The notes below the pieces were generated by a model. That model had not been told where the DNA came from. It saw only the letters and a program-made list of their open reading frames with translations, and did no database searches. Positions 20,340 through 30,911 of a stretch of 39,029 nt of DNA are shown here, one piece after another. Position 1 is the stretch's first letter. Every line of letters starts with the position of its first letter. Source of the DNA: Asterionellopsis glacialis (taxonomy: Eukaryota > Bacillariophyta > Plagiogrammaphyceae > Rhaphoneidales > Asterionellopsidaceae); the NCBI GenBank assembly GCA_014885115.2, contig WKLE02001445.1:24658-63686 (forward strand), given 5' to 3'. The position numbers and the translations under genes were made by a program.

Positions 20340-21926
20340 TGTTTGGGATGCAAATAGGAGACCTCAACAAAAATGTGAAATATGCAACCTGAAGGATAAA
20401 ATCAAATCGATGATTTGGTCTACTGCAAATGCACTAAGTTGAAAATATTCTTGCCAGATTCTCCTCTATCTGTCCTGGTCGGAGACGTCTTGAAGAATGT
20501 CGCAGACTATCTGCTACCTGGCACTTGCGTTGAATTTGTGACAGCAATGATGCATATATATCTCCATCTGTCTTGACCATGTGCGCTGTAGTCCTTTAGG
20601 ACTAGGAAGGACCTCTCTAGATTAGACAACCTGTGTACAGATCCTGTTCATGCCAGTCGTGGAAAGCTCAAGTCCTTCTGAGCCGTCAAAACTCAAAACC
20701 TTGGTCTTTGTGCACACCCTGATGTGCGCGCAAAAATAACTCGCACTCAAACAAAGTTTCGAGAAGCACCTGTACCCCAATTAACTTCCTACCCGTATCA
20801 AGGTTAGTGTGTACTACAAAAGTTGGATATGATGTTATAAGTTAGAGTTGTTAGAGATGCGCTAAAGATATTACTTTTCATGATACAACCTTTTGTTTTT
20901 TTGTCACTTTCATCTTCCAGAAGCACATACAGACCCAAAGTAACCACCTGCACACTTTTGCAGTACTACGTTTTTTTTCTGATACCGTTCTAGTAAATTG
21001 TAGCCACCATTTGAAAATGCTGGTACGTGTATGAGAAATGTACATATCTAGAATTTATTTAAAATCTAATCCTGCCTTCCGAATCTTTTCTTTTTACGCT
21101 CGTTGTCTTTTTCTGTCTGTTCACAGAAAATCAACTGGTTGCAGTGAGATAGTTGTTCCTATTATACCAACCAATTCTAGAAAGTCAGACATCGAAAAGA
21201 AAAGTGAGCTCTAGGATACTGTATTGAAAATACCGCACTTTGTTCAAACCAGACAGAATCACTCAATCTTTGATTCTTTGGTTACTAGCTGAAGGCTGAA
21301 GTAGTGCTATCTCTAGAGAATACCAATCATATAGAAAAAATGTGTTGCCATTTCATGGAAGAGTAGACTAGTCCTACCTCCTCCTGTACAGAGACCAAAA
21401 TACTAAGTACTCCTCTTCCCTGGTACGAAATATCATTTTAAATTATAGTAGCACCAGATAGTCTACATCTATAAGCATAGACTAGTCTATTATCAATTGG
21501 TTGTCATCCATTGAATATCTCAAGTTTAGTTTTCTTGATTGGGCTCTGAGACGCTCAAAGAAGGTCTATCATGACTCATGACTCTCTAGACTAGGATTAC
21601 ACCATAAAAAATAATATATGGCACTGTCTGTAGCCTGTCCACATCACGATGATGCAACACTGACAGAGAAACAGAGCAAGCCTGCAGCAAAAGTTTTTCA
21701 TAATATATTTTGCTGTGAATTTTGTTTTGATACGTATGAGTTTCTTCCTTTGATAAACACACGTCATCTCTATGACAAAGTCTTAACAATGGCGAACGTG
21801 CGCCGTGCGTTGAGTTTCAATATTTGGAGCTTGCGTCCTTCTGCTTGTGTGTGCAGGTTTTAAAGAGATCAAAGTAGTCCTACGTACAACGATGCATCTA
21901 GAACCGTTATTGGAGGACCCAATCCA

Positions 21927-21956
21927 CATGTTACTCCGGACCATGTTACTCCGGAC
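21927..21956. repeat. Exact 15-base tandem duplication
   Basis: CATGTTACTCCGGAC occurs twice in a row (21927-21941, 21942-21956). It lies just upstream of the CRE-like cluster. Confidence 0.92.
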
Positions 21957-21992
21957 ACACGTGTAAAGAACATCGGGTCCAAAAGCCAAAAG

Positions 21993-22387
21993 ACGTCACC
22001 ATTTCTTCTCTCTGGACCTCCGGAAGTAAATCTGTCGACGTCATCATCTCTCTGGAATTCCAGCTGATGATGTCATGATTACGCAATGATTCAATTGTTG
22101 ACGTCCATTTCGTATTCTTTTTTACTTTCCACGCTTTATGGTAGAGATATATATAGGTCCTAGTCTAAGTAAGGTAGGGTGAAGGATTGGATGACGGTAC
22201 TATGACGAAGTATCATCCGCTTCCAAGGGTTCAACGTTCAACCGGAGAAAGGCTGACGTGACCTTGACGCAAAAATAAACTTCAATGTGACGTCGCATAG
22301 CGATGGTTAGTCGACATCATCTTTGTAATTAGCTATATTTTTCGCTTTATCACCAAATCATTAACTAAGTTTTTCAAACTCACGTCA
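21993..22387. promoter_or_regulatory. Cluster of six TGACGT/ACGTCA hexamers upstream of the bZIP gene
   Basis: Exact hexamers lie at 21993, 22038, 22099, 22254, 22288 and 22382, three in each orientation. About 0.2 would be expected by chance in 395 bases at equal base frequencies. TGACGT is the half-site of the cAMP-response element bound by bZIP dimers, and it is the core of the CO2/cAMP-responsive elements described in Phaeodactylum carbonic anhydrase promoters. The cluster is 0.66-1.05 kb before the bZIP start codon. Whether it serves that gene or the divergent carboxypeptidase is not decided by sequence. Confidence 0.5.
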
Positions 22388-23043
22388 GTTTCGTTGAAGA
22401 AGACGGAGAACCACCCAAAAGTACATTATTTTTTAAAAATGAAACAGCTGCTACACGCCGGCCATCAAAAGACTCCAGAGTCTCCTTTTTGGAAAATTTG
22501 TGTTGAATTAGTATTGAAGTAGAAATCTACGTACGTTTGAATCTTTCATTTTATTATATTTGCATTCGAACTGAACTGCCGAACACTTCAGATACTTAAT
22601 AGTATGAAAAAAAAATAACCTAGCCTTTTCAAACCCTCCAAGAAGCACCAATTATGAAACAGCTTGAAGTTTTAGTACCAGTTGAGAATTGTATGTGTAA
22701 ACGGACCAGTTTCACACATCGATTTTTACCGACAGCTGGAAAGCAAGCGAGCTCGTGTCTGTAGGATCTACGATTTGCCTGGTACTGGTAGATTAGATTT
22801 TCCATTTGAGAGTGTTCTGAATTTGGGGATCTTCGCAGCATCTAGAAGTTGCGTCAAGCTGACTTCACGAAGCCGTCAGCATTTCTCAGACGCAATCGTG
22901 ACGCAAAAGCCTCTCGATTGGGACACAATATACCAAAAGACGTTCTCTTCGTCAGGTTACGCATTCATTGTAGCAAGTCACAAATCGTCCTCAAATATAA
23001 GAAGACAAATTCTTCACATTCTCAGTACAGAGACAATTACAAG

Positions 23044-24207
23044 ATGGCAACAGAAATTGAGGCAGCTCAAATAGCGCAAAGCGCCGAGAACGCGATTGAG
23101 GGTGATGAAGGCAAATCAACGTTGCCCATGCGTAAACGTAAAAAACCCGATGGTGAATCAGATAACGATGCCGCAAGTGGTAGCGAAGCTTCGAACAAAT
23201 TAACCACTGAAGAAATGCAAGTCAAGTCATCTAAAGAAGGACAAGATGGTGAAGCACCTCCAACAGCCGAAGGTGATGACTCAAGTGCCAAAGGATTAAG
23301 CAGACCTCCCATGTCCAAGGCGCGTGAAATCCGTCTAGAGCAAAATCGTAAGGCAGCACGTGAGTCACGCCGGCGTAAGAAGGTCATGATTGAAGAACTT
23401 CAAAGATCTGTCATTTTCTTCTCAAGGGCCAATGGTACTCTCAAGCAACAGAATGATGAACTCAGTCGTCTTCTCATGCAAGCTCAATCGCAAATTCAAG
23501 CCATTGAATCCGGATCTCAAGGTGCAGCTCCAGCACCCGCTGGACAACAACAGGGCGCTGACCAATCTCAACAGCAAGCCAAGCAAGACAATGCTGAACA
23601 GGCCGCTGGCGCAGGCGCACAAGCCCCCGGTAATTCTGGTGATTCAAACGGACAACAAAATGGACAGTACATGTCGAACATTTCTCAACAGGCTCAAGCA
23701 CAAGCTGTTGCAACTCAAGCCATGTATGAAAGTCAGGGTTTCCCCGCTGCAGCGGCTAGATCAGCTGCGCAAACGATGAACGCCAGTGCCAATCAGAATG
23801 GTGGCTCAAATGCACCTGCACCCGCCAACCCCAATGGTATGCCCGGAACACCCCAAACGGGATCCACCATGCAAGCCATGGCTAACTTCCAGCAAGCCGC
23901 TGCAGCTGCCATGCAAGCAGCTATGGCCATGACACCTGGTTCTGCCCCACCATCGGGGGTCGCCGGTGGACCATCTGGTGCACCAGGTTCGTACTCTGAG
24001 GCCATGACATCCTTTGCAATGCAACAGGCAGCCGCATCTGGACAAGTGCCATTTGGTATGCCAGTGATGGGTCAACCACCATTTATGGGACACCCCGGTA
24101 TGGGTAATCCCGCTGCCATGTCATGGCAACAACAACAGCAACAGGGTCAACCAGGAGCACCTGGTGCCCCCTCTGCACAACCACCGGCCTCTGCCGGTGC
24201 ACAATAA
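23044..24207 (+). CDS. bZIP transcription factor
   Basis: I chose the ATG at 23044 (ACAAGATGGCA) over the longer open frame because that extension has no ATG start. The protein has 387 residues. Residues 1-90 are acidic and Ser-rich, with a basic patch KRKKPDGE that may be a nuclear signal. The basic region carries the DNA-contact signature NRKAARESRRR, with Asn101 and Arg109 in the invariant N-x7-R spacing. Ten residues later the zipper begins: heptad positions Leu119, Phe126, Leu133, Leu140, Ala147, Ile154. Residues 160-387 are Gln-, Ala-, Pro- and Gly-rich, as in transactivation domains. Early zipper residues (VIFFSRANGTLKQQN) resemble a bZIP type I recall from stramenopiles. It should bind DNA as a dimer. 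TGACGT-type sites flank the gene on both sides. Confidence 0.93.
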   Translation: MATEIEAAQIAQSAENAIEGDEGKSTLPMRKRKKPDGESDNDAASGSEASNKLTTEEMQVKSSKEGQDGEAPPTAEGDDSSAKGLSRPPMSKAREIRLEQNRKAARESRRRKKVMIEELQRSVIFFSRANGTLKQQNDELSRLLMQAQSQIQAIESGSQGAAPAPAGQQQGADQSQQQAKQDNAEQAAGAGAQAPGNSGDSNGQQNGQYMSNISQQAQAQAVATQAMYESQGFPAAAARSAAQTMNASANQNGGSNAPAPANPNGMPGTPQTGSTMQAMANFQQAAAAAMQAAMAMTPGSAPPSGVAGGPSGAPGSYSEAMTSFAMQQAAASGQVPFGMPVMGQPPFMGHPGMGNPAAMSWQQQQQQGQPGAPGAPSAQPPASAGAQ

Positions 24208-24307
24208 GTGTTAACATGAAGCAACCAAATCAAGGGAATGAAATAATGTATTGAAAGATGCTGTTCTTCTCAAAGGAGAGAAAGGGAATGGGAACAATCA
24301 GGACATG

Positions 24308-24325
24308 GTAGTAGTAGTAGTAGTA
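24308..24325. repeat. (GTA)6 microsatellite
   Basis: Six perfect GTA units, in the presumed 3' UTR of the bZIP gene. Confidence 0.95.
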
Positions 24326-25071
24326 GTTTAATTATAGTCCTGAATTATCGTACGTTAAAAGAATTTTCGAATATTTCATGTGAAGAATGCGAACTTGATA
24401 ATTGGTAGGCTGCAAGAGGTCGTTTACTACAGAGGGATGTCATTCCTCAATCTTTTTATGTTTTCCCTAGATCATTTCATACTTTTTGTGAAGTGAAGTA
24501 CTTTGCAACACACTGGGTAATACAATACTGTGATCTCTAGAGAAATTCGAACTCCCTCTTCTTTTTAATTGGTACAAAAAAATAATCACCAAGTTTTAGT
24601 GAACAACTTACTTCACCAGCATTAGCCAAGATACCAGGTAGTATTGGTATAAGAACCTTTCTGATTTATCTCGCTCTCGAGAGGACGACTTTTTTCTATC
24701 CTACAAAACTCCCATAGTACTACTAACTCCCAGGTAGTCTCTATGACAGCTAATTGTATATTTCGGTACGGTAGGTAGACATCTCATATTCAAATATTTT
24801 TATATTCTTTTTTCAAATGATATCATCTCAGATACAACACTGTGATTGGCCATGAACTCTTATTAGTAGGCAGTGCTTCTGTGTCTCTCCAGAGCCTTGT
24901 ACCAGGCACCTGGTAGAGTTGTGTCAGAGTGGCCGATGAGATTTCGGAAGCAATCAAGACATCATGGAGACTGCCGGTACTGAACCTGGTAGACTAGTCA
25001 CCTCTAGAGGAGGTTAGCTTGCTTGAGTGGTGGTGCGATGGGGGAACAGTCGTTCTTTTCGATGAATGGTC

Positions 25072-25541
25072 CAATCACGTCACATGCGTCATCATGATGA
25101 CGATCTTCTTTCCGACTTCCTTCGAATTCCTTGAACACGAAATACGTCAGCACATCCGGCTGTTTAGGACCAGTTCCAGTACCGCCGGTAGCACTTCCAT
25201 ATCGAGTACCTGTAAATGGGTTACCTTACTGAAGGTAGGCTCTAGAGGACCCTACTACATGCATACTGAGGTACAATCACAAGGTTTTGCGTAGACATTT
25301 ACGGAGATCTCCGTAGACAAAAAAGGGATGAGGACAAAGGTTCGGTTCGGTGCAGATTTGCTCACGTCACCCTTTTTTCATCATGACGCCAATGATGACG
25401 CCTTCTTTTCCGGTTTCATATTTTCCTCCCCTCGTGTATTCAGACCGTTCAATACAGTACAAATCTAACGAAGGATGGCGGGATCGGAAGATTGGATCAC
25501 GTCACCTTTCTTTCATCATGACGCCTTCTTTTCCGGTTTTG
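25072..25541. repeat. Dispersed module with CACGTCAC and CATCATGACG, three copies
   Basis: Copies begin near 25075, 25362 and 25497. Each has CACGTCA followed within about 20 bases by TCATCATGA(T)GACG and then a TTCTTT/TTCTTTTCCG stretch. The second and third are close relatives: the second has an extra 12 bases repeating the GATGACGCC part. The first is more diverged. A fourth ACGTCA, at 25144, is outside the module. In all, four ACGTCA hexamers lie at 25077, 25144, 25364 and 25499. Confidence 0.7.
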
Positions 25542-25679
25542 TGGCGGAGGAGGAGCCCTCGTCTAGCGACCGAGAGACAGACTGCAGGAATCGTAGGACC
25601 TACGTACTGAATGATGGACCCAGCGTGATGTATTACGTACAGACAAGTTCACTCTCTGTAGTTACATCATAATTTTGTC

Positions 25680-26660
25680 ATGTATTCTAGAAGGAGTGCT
25701 GGATCATTTCAAGGGGGGTATCTTTCTTACAACAAGAAGCCCAAGATGATGGGATATCATGATGTTGTCACACGACACACTGATTTGAAAACAGAAAAAG
25801 AGAAAGGTTTACATACATTCAAAGCTGAATGCCTGACTAGGTGGCCAACTACAAATTTATTCATTTGATTATTTATCTTTGTCATGATAACAAGGAAAGG
25901 GAGGGTGACTTGGACACATATAAGATAAACACCAGTTATGGTGGCAACCAATCTGGACCAAGAAGGTGCCTTGGTGACTGTGCAGAAAGATCTTTGCATG
26001 GAGGAGATTCCAATAACCTTGTTATCCAACAAATACTAGCAAAGGTGATCCTGGTACCCTATACATAGCAATAGTAGTAGACTGTGAGCCATCCAGACTA
26101 AATAAGTCAAGCTTTGTATTGATTCCTAAACCAAGAAATCACTTTATTTTTAAAAAAGCATATGTTTTTCCTATCAAAAGTTATCTGTTTTACTGAGAAG
26201 TGAAATCATTTATACCATGATGACAATCACCCAAACACTTGTCAAAATGAATGATTGCCACAATGAAGGACTAGACTATAAATTATACCACATTGTTGAA
26301 CAAAATGGATTGATTGTTGAGTGTGAAAAGTTCAATTTTAGCTACATGCTTTTAGGCAAACCATTGTCTAGATACTGTACAGTTTGACAATTCTTCTTGT
26401 TTGATGCCTCTTTTTTGTAAATTGTCAAGTTCTGTAAAGAATAAAATGCCCCAAAACCATTTCTTATTGGCTTATTGGCTGTTTAGTTGTACTATGATGA
26501 TATTGATGAGGATTACTGTTGGTTAATTTGATAAAAAGTCAGCACCCTTGTGGTTTACTTTTCCATCATGTGATTCCTTGTAGTTTCTCCTCCATTTTCT
26601 TCTTCTTCAGGTGTAATTCTTGATTTTTTTTCTCATCTTTGTCACACTAAAGCCAGATTT
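25680..26660. other. Left margin of the transposon block, unidentified
   Basis: About 1 kb. Base use changes here: after one CG at 25773 no further CG is seen for 3.7 kb. Open frames at 25680-25868 and 25841-26068 (+) show no domain I recognise. They may be remnants of a mobile element or its flank. I see no terminal repeat or target duplication. Confidence 0.4.
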
Positions 26661-26904
26661 ACTACCAAATTGTTGATTGGTGTGTCTTTCTAATCTTCAA
26701 ATAGTCTTGAAAGTTGTCTCTGGCATCTTTGAAGTAAAAATACACTTTTCTGGCTTCCTTCAAGATGAAGGTAAGGATTTTGAAGGCTTCTTGTTGTGGT
26801 GATGGTCTCCCATGGATCTGTTCTGATGTAAGATTCACTAAATCATGACAAGCACTATATTTCCTTGGATCCATGGGATACCATTTCCTACCCTACAATG
26901 TCAG

Positions 26905-27389
26905 TCATATTTTGATCATTGTTGATTGGTTAGTTTTGGCAAAAAAAAAGTGTGTGATGTTCAGTAGAGCATGATTTAACAGTTCTGTAGAGTTTGTTGT
27001 AGTATCTTGATGCCCCTTGATCCATGATGCAGATTTAGTTGGTGCAAGAGGAGTGATTAAATGCATAGTCTTGCTTCCATGTTGCAGTTGGCTGTCAAGT
27101 ATCTTGAGGTGCCACATAGCAGGTGCTTAGCACTTTGGGCTTTGTTGATGCCTTTTTGATTGTGACAGATTGTATGTAAATTGAGGTAGTTTGCTGTATA
27201 TTAAAGAGTCACACAGTCAATTGATACATGTATTCATGAGCAGCTATTATACAATGAAGTCTACTTCTATGAGATGCCATTGTGGGTCCATGACCATGCA
27301 CTGTTCCCATGCTCTTGATAAGGGTTTTATTGTTCTTATCTTCTGCAAACCATGTAAATGTGCCAGCATGATCCTATTTTGAGCCATCC
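26905..27389 (-). pseudogene. RNase H domain remnant of LINE copy A
   Basis: Near 27389 the minus strand reads DGSK, a stop, then DHAGTFTWF, the first strand of an RNase H fold with its catalytic Asp in DGS. It continues with GTVHGHGPTMASHRSRLH, where a catalytic Glu would be expected near SHRS but is not present. The distal end has SASWIKGHQD, the C-terminal GHQD signature of RNase H in this element family. At least one stop and a frame change interrupt it. Confidence 0.7.
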
Positions 27390-27522
27390 TTTCCTAAACA
27401 TATATGTTTGCCTGCTTTAATGTAGGCCACAAGATTTTTCCCTGATGTTGCAGTAGCCATGTGTTTGAAGAGAGTTTTATGGCCATTGGAAGGCTATTTA
27501 GGTGTTGGTGAAATATTGAGGG

Positions 27523-28440
27523 TTATTGGTGTGGAGGCAAAACATTGATTGATATGCTTATATGTACTGTGATATGAGTGGAAGTATTTTGAGTAGTGAC
27601 AGGTATGAATCTGTTGGGAAGGTAAGAATCAGTAACTGCTCTCTTGTTGTAGTGGTATTGTTTCCTGTGGATTGGACAAAGAGTTTTTGTAATTGGTTCT
27701 ATTGCTGCTTCTGAAAGTATGTCTGGGTTCCAAATCCAGTTTGCCAATGGTTGCATGAGTTCTCTTGATGCTCTCTTGGTGACTAGTGTAGCATTTATGG
27801 CTTGTTTCCATAATTGCCAACACCAATTTGGTGGATAGGCTTGTCTTTGCCAATGAAGTATTGATGGTAACCAGTTGCTCAATCCTATGTATAGTGCTTC
27901 TTGGATAGATGTTGCATCTGGTGTCATTATGTTAGCTACTATGTTCACTTTTAACCACATCCTACACACATTGAGCCAATCTAATTTGACTGTGTCCATT
28001 TCATAAAGATGGTCATGATATGGCTGTAATGCTTTCTGCTAATTGTTGCTTTCTGCATGGTAGAGAATTTGATGGTATCATGGAATTCAGCTAGAAAGTT
28101 TCTTAGTACTGTTGAGAACCAGCAGTTGGGGAGGTGGAGATAGGATATTTTGATATGAGGTTGTTCTAGGATGTGGAAGTCTACCCCTGTGTACAGTTGC
28201 ATTTAAGTGAGATTAGCAATCATCAATTTGCCAAGATTATCTTGTTGTCTTATATGGTCAATGGGTTACTTTATCTGATTTATTCCTCTGGTGTCTGCCA
28301 TATGATCTAAACCCATGCCTCCATATTGTTCTAGTCCATGGACCAAGAATCTAGGGAAGTTGCAATGATACCCCCTGCCAGCTAAGAAAGCTGTGGTTAA
28401 GGGACTTTGGAGTTTATTTAGTTCAGCTCAAGTATATGTT
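27523..28440 (-). pseudogene. RT thumb and connection region of LINE copy A
   Basis: On the minus strand from about 28440 the frames read LNKLQSPLTTAFLAGRGYH, then FPRFLVHGLEQYGGMGLDHM and GINQI, a layout I know from the thumb of diatom LINE reverse transcriptases. The frame at 28202-27981 has LYTGVDFHILEQPHIKISYL, and the 158-codon frame at 27999-27523 begins KLDWLNVCRMWLKVN with PPNWCWQLWKQAI in the middle, which fits the region between RT and RNase H. Several stops separate the parts. Confidence 0.68.
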
Positions 28441-28539
28441 GTCATTAGTAGTGAGTAATCAATTTGTTTGATAGCAACTTGTTTATATGCTGTGGATGCT
28501 TCATGTTGGATAAGATGTGATCTCCAAATGTCTCTGATC

Positions 28540-29380
28540 AGTTGTTGCACTTTCTTTTATGGAAACTGGAAGTGTGGTGTTTTCATTTCCCCTGTTAAAT
28601 ATGAGCAATGCCAATAATGGCTGGGATGATTCTATTGTAACATGCCTCTGTATCATTGTTATGATTCCCAAGTTGGTGCTTATAGCTGAGTCCTTTGTCA
28701 TCCTGAATTTCAGAAGATTATATTGTGTCTTGAATCTGAGAAGCCTGCCATGGTTACTATAATAAAGAAGTTGATGTTCTTAACAGTGATAAAAGAATTT
28801 TGTGCCCATAGGATTTTGGTAATGCCATTCATGTCAGCTTTGAAAAGATGAAAGAGGCAGAGTCTGTGCATTTTGGGCAAGCCAATATCTTTTTTGATCA
28901 TGCACATGATTGATTTGAGCAATTGGTCTAAGGTGATACCATGTCTAATGGGGAGATTCATTTTCACTGTCAGTATATTTAGGAGTTGTTTACTTTAATT
29001 AAAGCTTTGTATAATCCTAGATGGATGTTGGACAGTGAAGTTGAGGTTCCTTCATCCCATGTGGTGAACAGATTTTTGACATCCATGTGAGACATGTTTG
29101 TGTCCATTGTAGATATGTCATGTCTTTGTAGATTTTTGTTGAATTGTCTTGCTTTGTGATGAAGCTCCTGGAGTTTATAATTGTATGACCTGGTGAGAAT
29201 TTCATTTGCAATTGGCTCTGTTCCTAGAAATCCCAGATAAGTTGCTCTGTCTGTTTTTGCCAAATAGAGTAAGTTGGGCTTGCCAAAAGTGGGTTTCCAA
29301 GTGTTCAAGAATATGGCAGTAGATGTCATCAGCATCTCAGATATCCTTCCACTGTTTCTTTTGTTTTGGGGGTTGGCCAT
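28540..29380 (-). pseudogene. Reverse transcriptase fingers/palm remnant of LINE copy A
   Basis: The frame at 29380-28979 (133 codons) carries SNIHLGLYKALIK. After a frame change, 28967-28710 gives ITLDQLLKSIMCMIKKDIGL and MHRLCLFHLFKADMNGI, the conserved lead-in to the RT palm. Near 28655 the palm motif A region reads TEACYNRIIPAI, where the catalytic Asp of the usual D-x-x-x-C-Y-D-R-I pattern is no longer evident. I find no Y-x-D-D motif: the sequence passes within about 100 bases from motif A to thumb-like sequence, so the palm core seems deleted. Confidence 0.7.
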
Positions 29381-29724
29381 TAGTTTTGGGGAAGGTCTAG
29401 GAGTATGTCAGCCAACATGGCTATGTGTTGACAGAGATCCACATTTTGATTCCACGCATTTGATAAGTAAAGTTTCCAGTACCTTAGCTTCTGTCCGACA
29501 TGAATTAACCAGTCTGGCAGTGGATATCCAAAAAGTGTATGGCAGGATTGTTTTCTTTATGAAGCAGGATAGAAGCAAAGCACTCATCTATCTTATTGAG
29601 GGCCTTGGTGTGATGATGGGTCCACCAATGTAATGGTACTGTTCATAAATTGCTTAGTCTTTCTTGTATTTTGTGTGCTTGACATGCTTTAATAAATAGT
29701 GGTCAGAAGGCATCAGAATGTTTC

Positions 29725-30728
29725 TTATTTCTTGAGTTTAATTGTCTGGCTGAAGGTGATTTTAGATCCATTGTGGCATGGGAAAATATTGTGAACATCA
29801 ATGTTGACATACAGTCCTTGATGGACAGAATCAATGCCAAATTTGAATGGAAGTATTCCAGCTTGTACTGTAGAGCAGGCAACTAGTAAACATCTGAACA
29901 TGAGATCTATTTGATTGGATCCTGGGATATGCTTTGCAGGGTTGTGTTCACCATGAATGACACAATGGAGGTTTGTGAGATTTTGTTTGTCCATTGTTCT
30001 TTGTATTGATGACCAGGGGGTAATAGCTTCCTCAGTTACATCTAACATGAGAAGAATGGCATGATTTTATTTTGTTTTTGTTGAATAAATTTAGAGAGTT
30101 CTTCTAGCATTTGTTTTCTTAGATTAGGTTTGCTGGTAGCAGCATACAGTAGTGCTGTTTGTTGAGTATGTGTTATTTGTGCTCCATGATTCCCTGGTTC
30201 TTGACACACTCAGTATGCAGTGATTATGGTAAGTTTTCTATCCCCACTAAGAGTTTGCCACATCTATCTCCCCAATTTAGTATCAGAGCCAGACATTCCA
30301 CTTGTCCTACCCAGTTGCCAAAAGTTGTGAGACTAGTGCCTCACCTTTGATGATCAGTTTTGCTTGCTATGATTGATGTAGAAAATTCCATTTTTTGATG
30401 ATTTCCACTCTTGGAAATCTGTTGATAGTTTGGTATGTTTCAGAATAGTGTGTGTAACTTTCTTGTGTAAATGTGGCTTCTTTCAATCCATATTAGTTTC
30501 AGATAAACCCATGACATGAGCTCCTATGCCTTGACAGGTAGAGAGAATATCTTGGAGTTTTGTAGAGTATGTATTGATGCCATTTAATTGATAAATAAAC
30601 ATCTTAGAACAGATGATGGGAATGTTGTATGGTATTGATGATAGGGTGTGTGAATTGGGAGTTTTTGTAAACATGATATAACTGGTTTGTGTGACAAAAT
30701 TGCTTTCAATATTTTGAAGTGATGACAA
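29725..30728 (-). pseudogene. Apurinic-type endonuclease remnant of LINE copy A
   Basis: Minus strand from 30728: FIYQLNGINTYSTKL, then GAHVMGLSETNMD, the N-terminal endonuclease motifs with the catalytic Glu in SETN. Near 30200, LTIITAY, a TGA, then VCQEPGN matches the ITAYRVCQ motif of the plus-strand copy. The frame at 30048-29725 covers the C-terminal half: MLDVTEE stands where GDFNE is expected, and SVHQGLYVNID where SDHRGLYVDID is expected. Two catalytic sites are therefore mutated as well as the stops. Confidence 0.75.
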
Positions 30729-30911
30729 TCACAGTTGTTGCTTGCTGACAATTTTAGAGTGGCATCCCTGTTGTCAATTTGGGGCTCAAATTTTGCTTTG
30801 TTGTGTCACTGTCCTGGGTAACTGTATCTTGTTGTGGGAGATTTGGTGCCAGAGGTGGATCATTTGTGTCCATGGGTTGAGATATCTGGGACAATTCTAT
30901 AAAGTTATTGT

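Larger units (their letters stand above)
20340..23043. other. Divergent intergenic region, 2.7 kb
   Basis: This is the longest host gene-free stretch and separates the carboxypeptidase and bZIP genes, so it should hold both promoters. Short frames on both strands show no domain. It contains an exact 15-base tandem repeat and a CRE-like cluster, both listed separately. The open frame leading into the bZIP gene from 22849 lacks an ATG before 23044 apart from internal ones in other frames. Confidence 0.5.
24208..25679. other. Downstream noncoding region of the bZIP gene
   Basis: About 1.5 kb with no supported gene. It starts with the probable 3' UTR, which includes a (GTA)6 microsatellite at 24308-24325. 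CCAGGTA words are at 24634 and 24730. From 25.07 kb it carries the repeated CRE-like module listed separately. Two overlapping frames at 25350-25672 merely read through that repeat. Confidence 0.5.

Noticed and set aside
22849..23043. N-terminal extension of the bZIP protein
   Set aside because: The extension opens at a non-ATG codon and resembles no bZIP N-terminus; the ATG at 23044 is in a strong context.
25757..26032. 91-codon minus-strand frame
   Set aside because: It overlaps two plus-strand frames of similar quality, and none has a domain.
29274..29633. 119-codon plus-strand frame inside LINE copy A
   Set aside because: It is the antisense of the RT linker and start; the minus-strand reading has the recognisable motifs.
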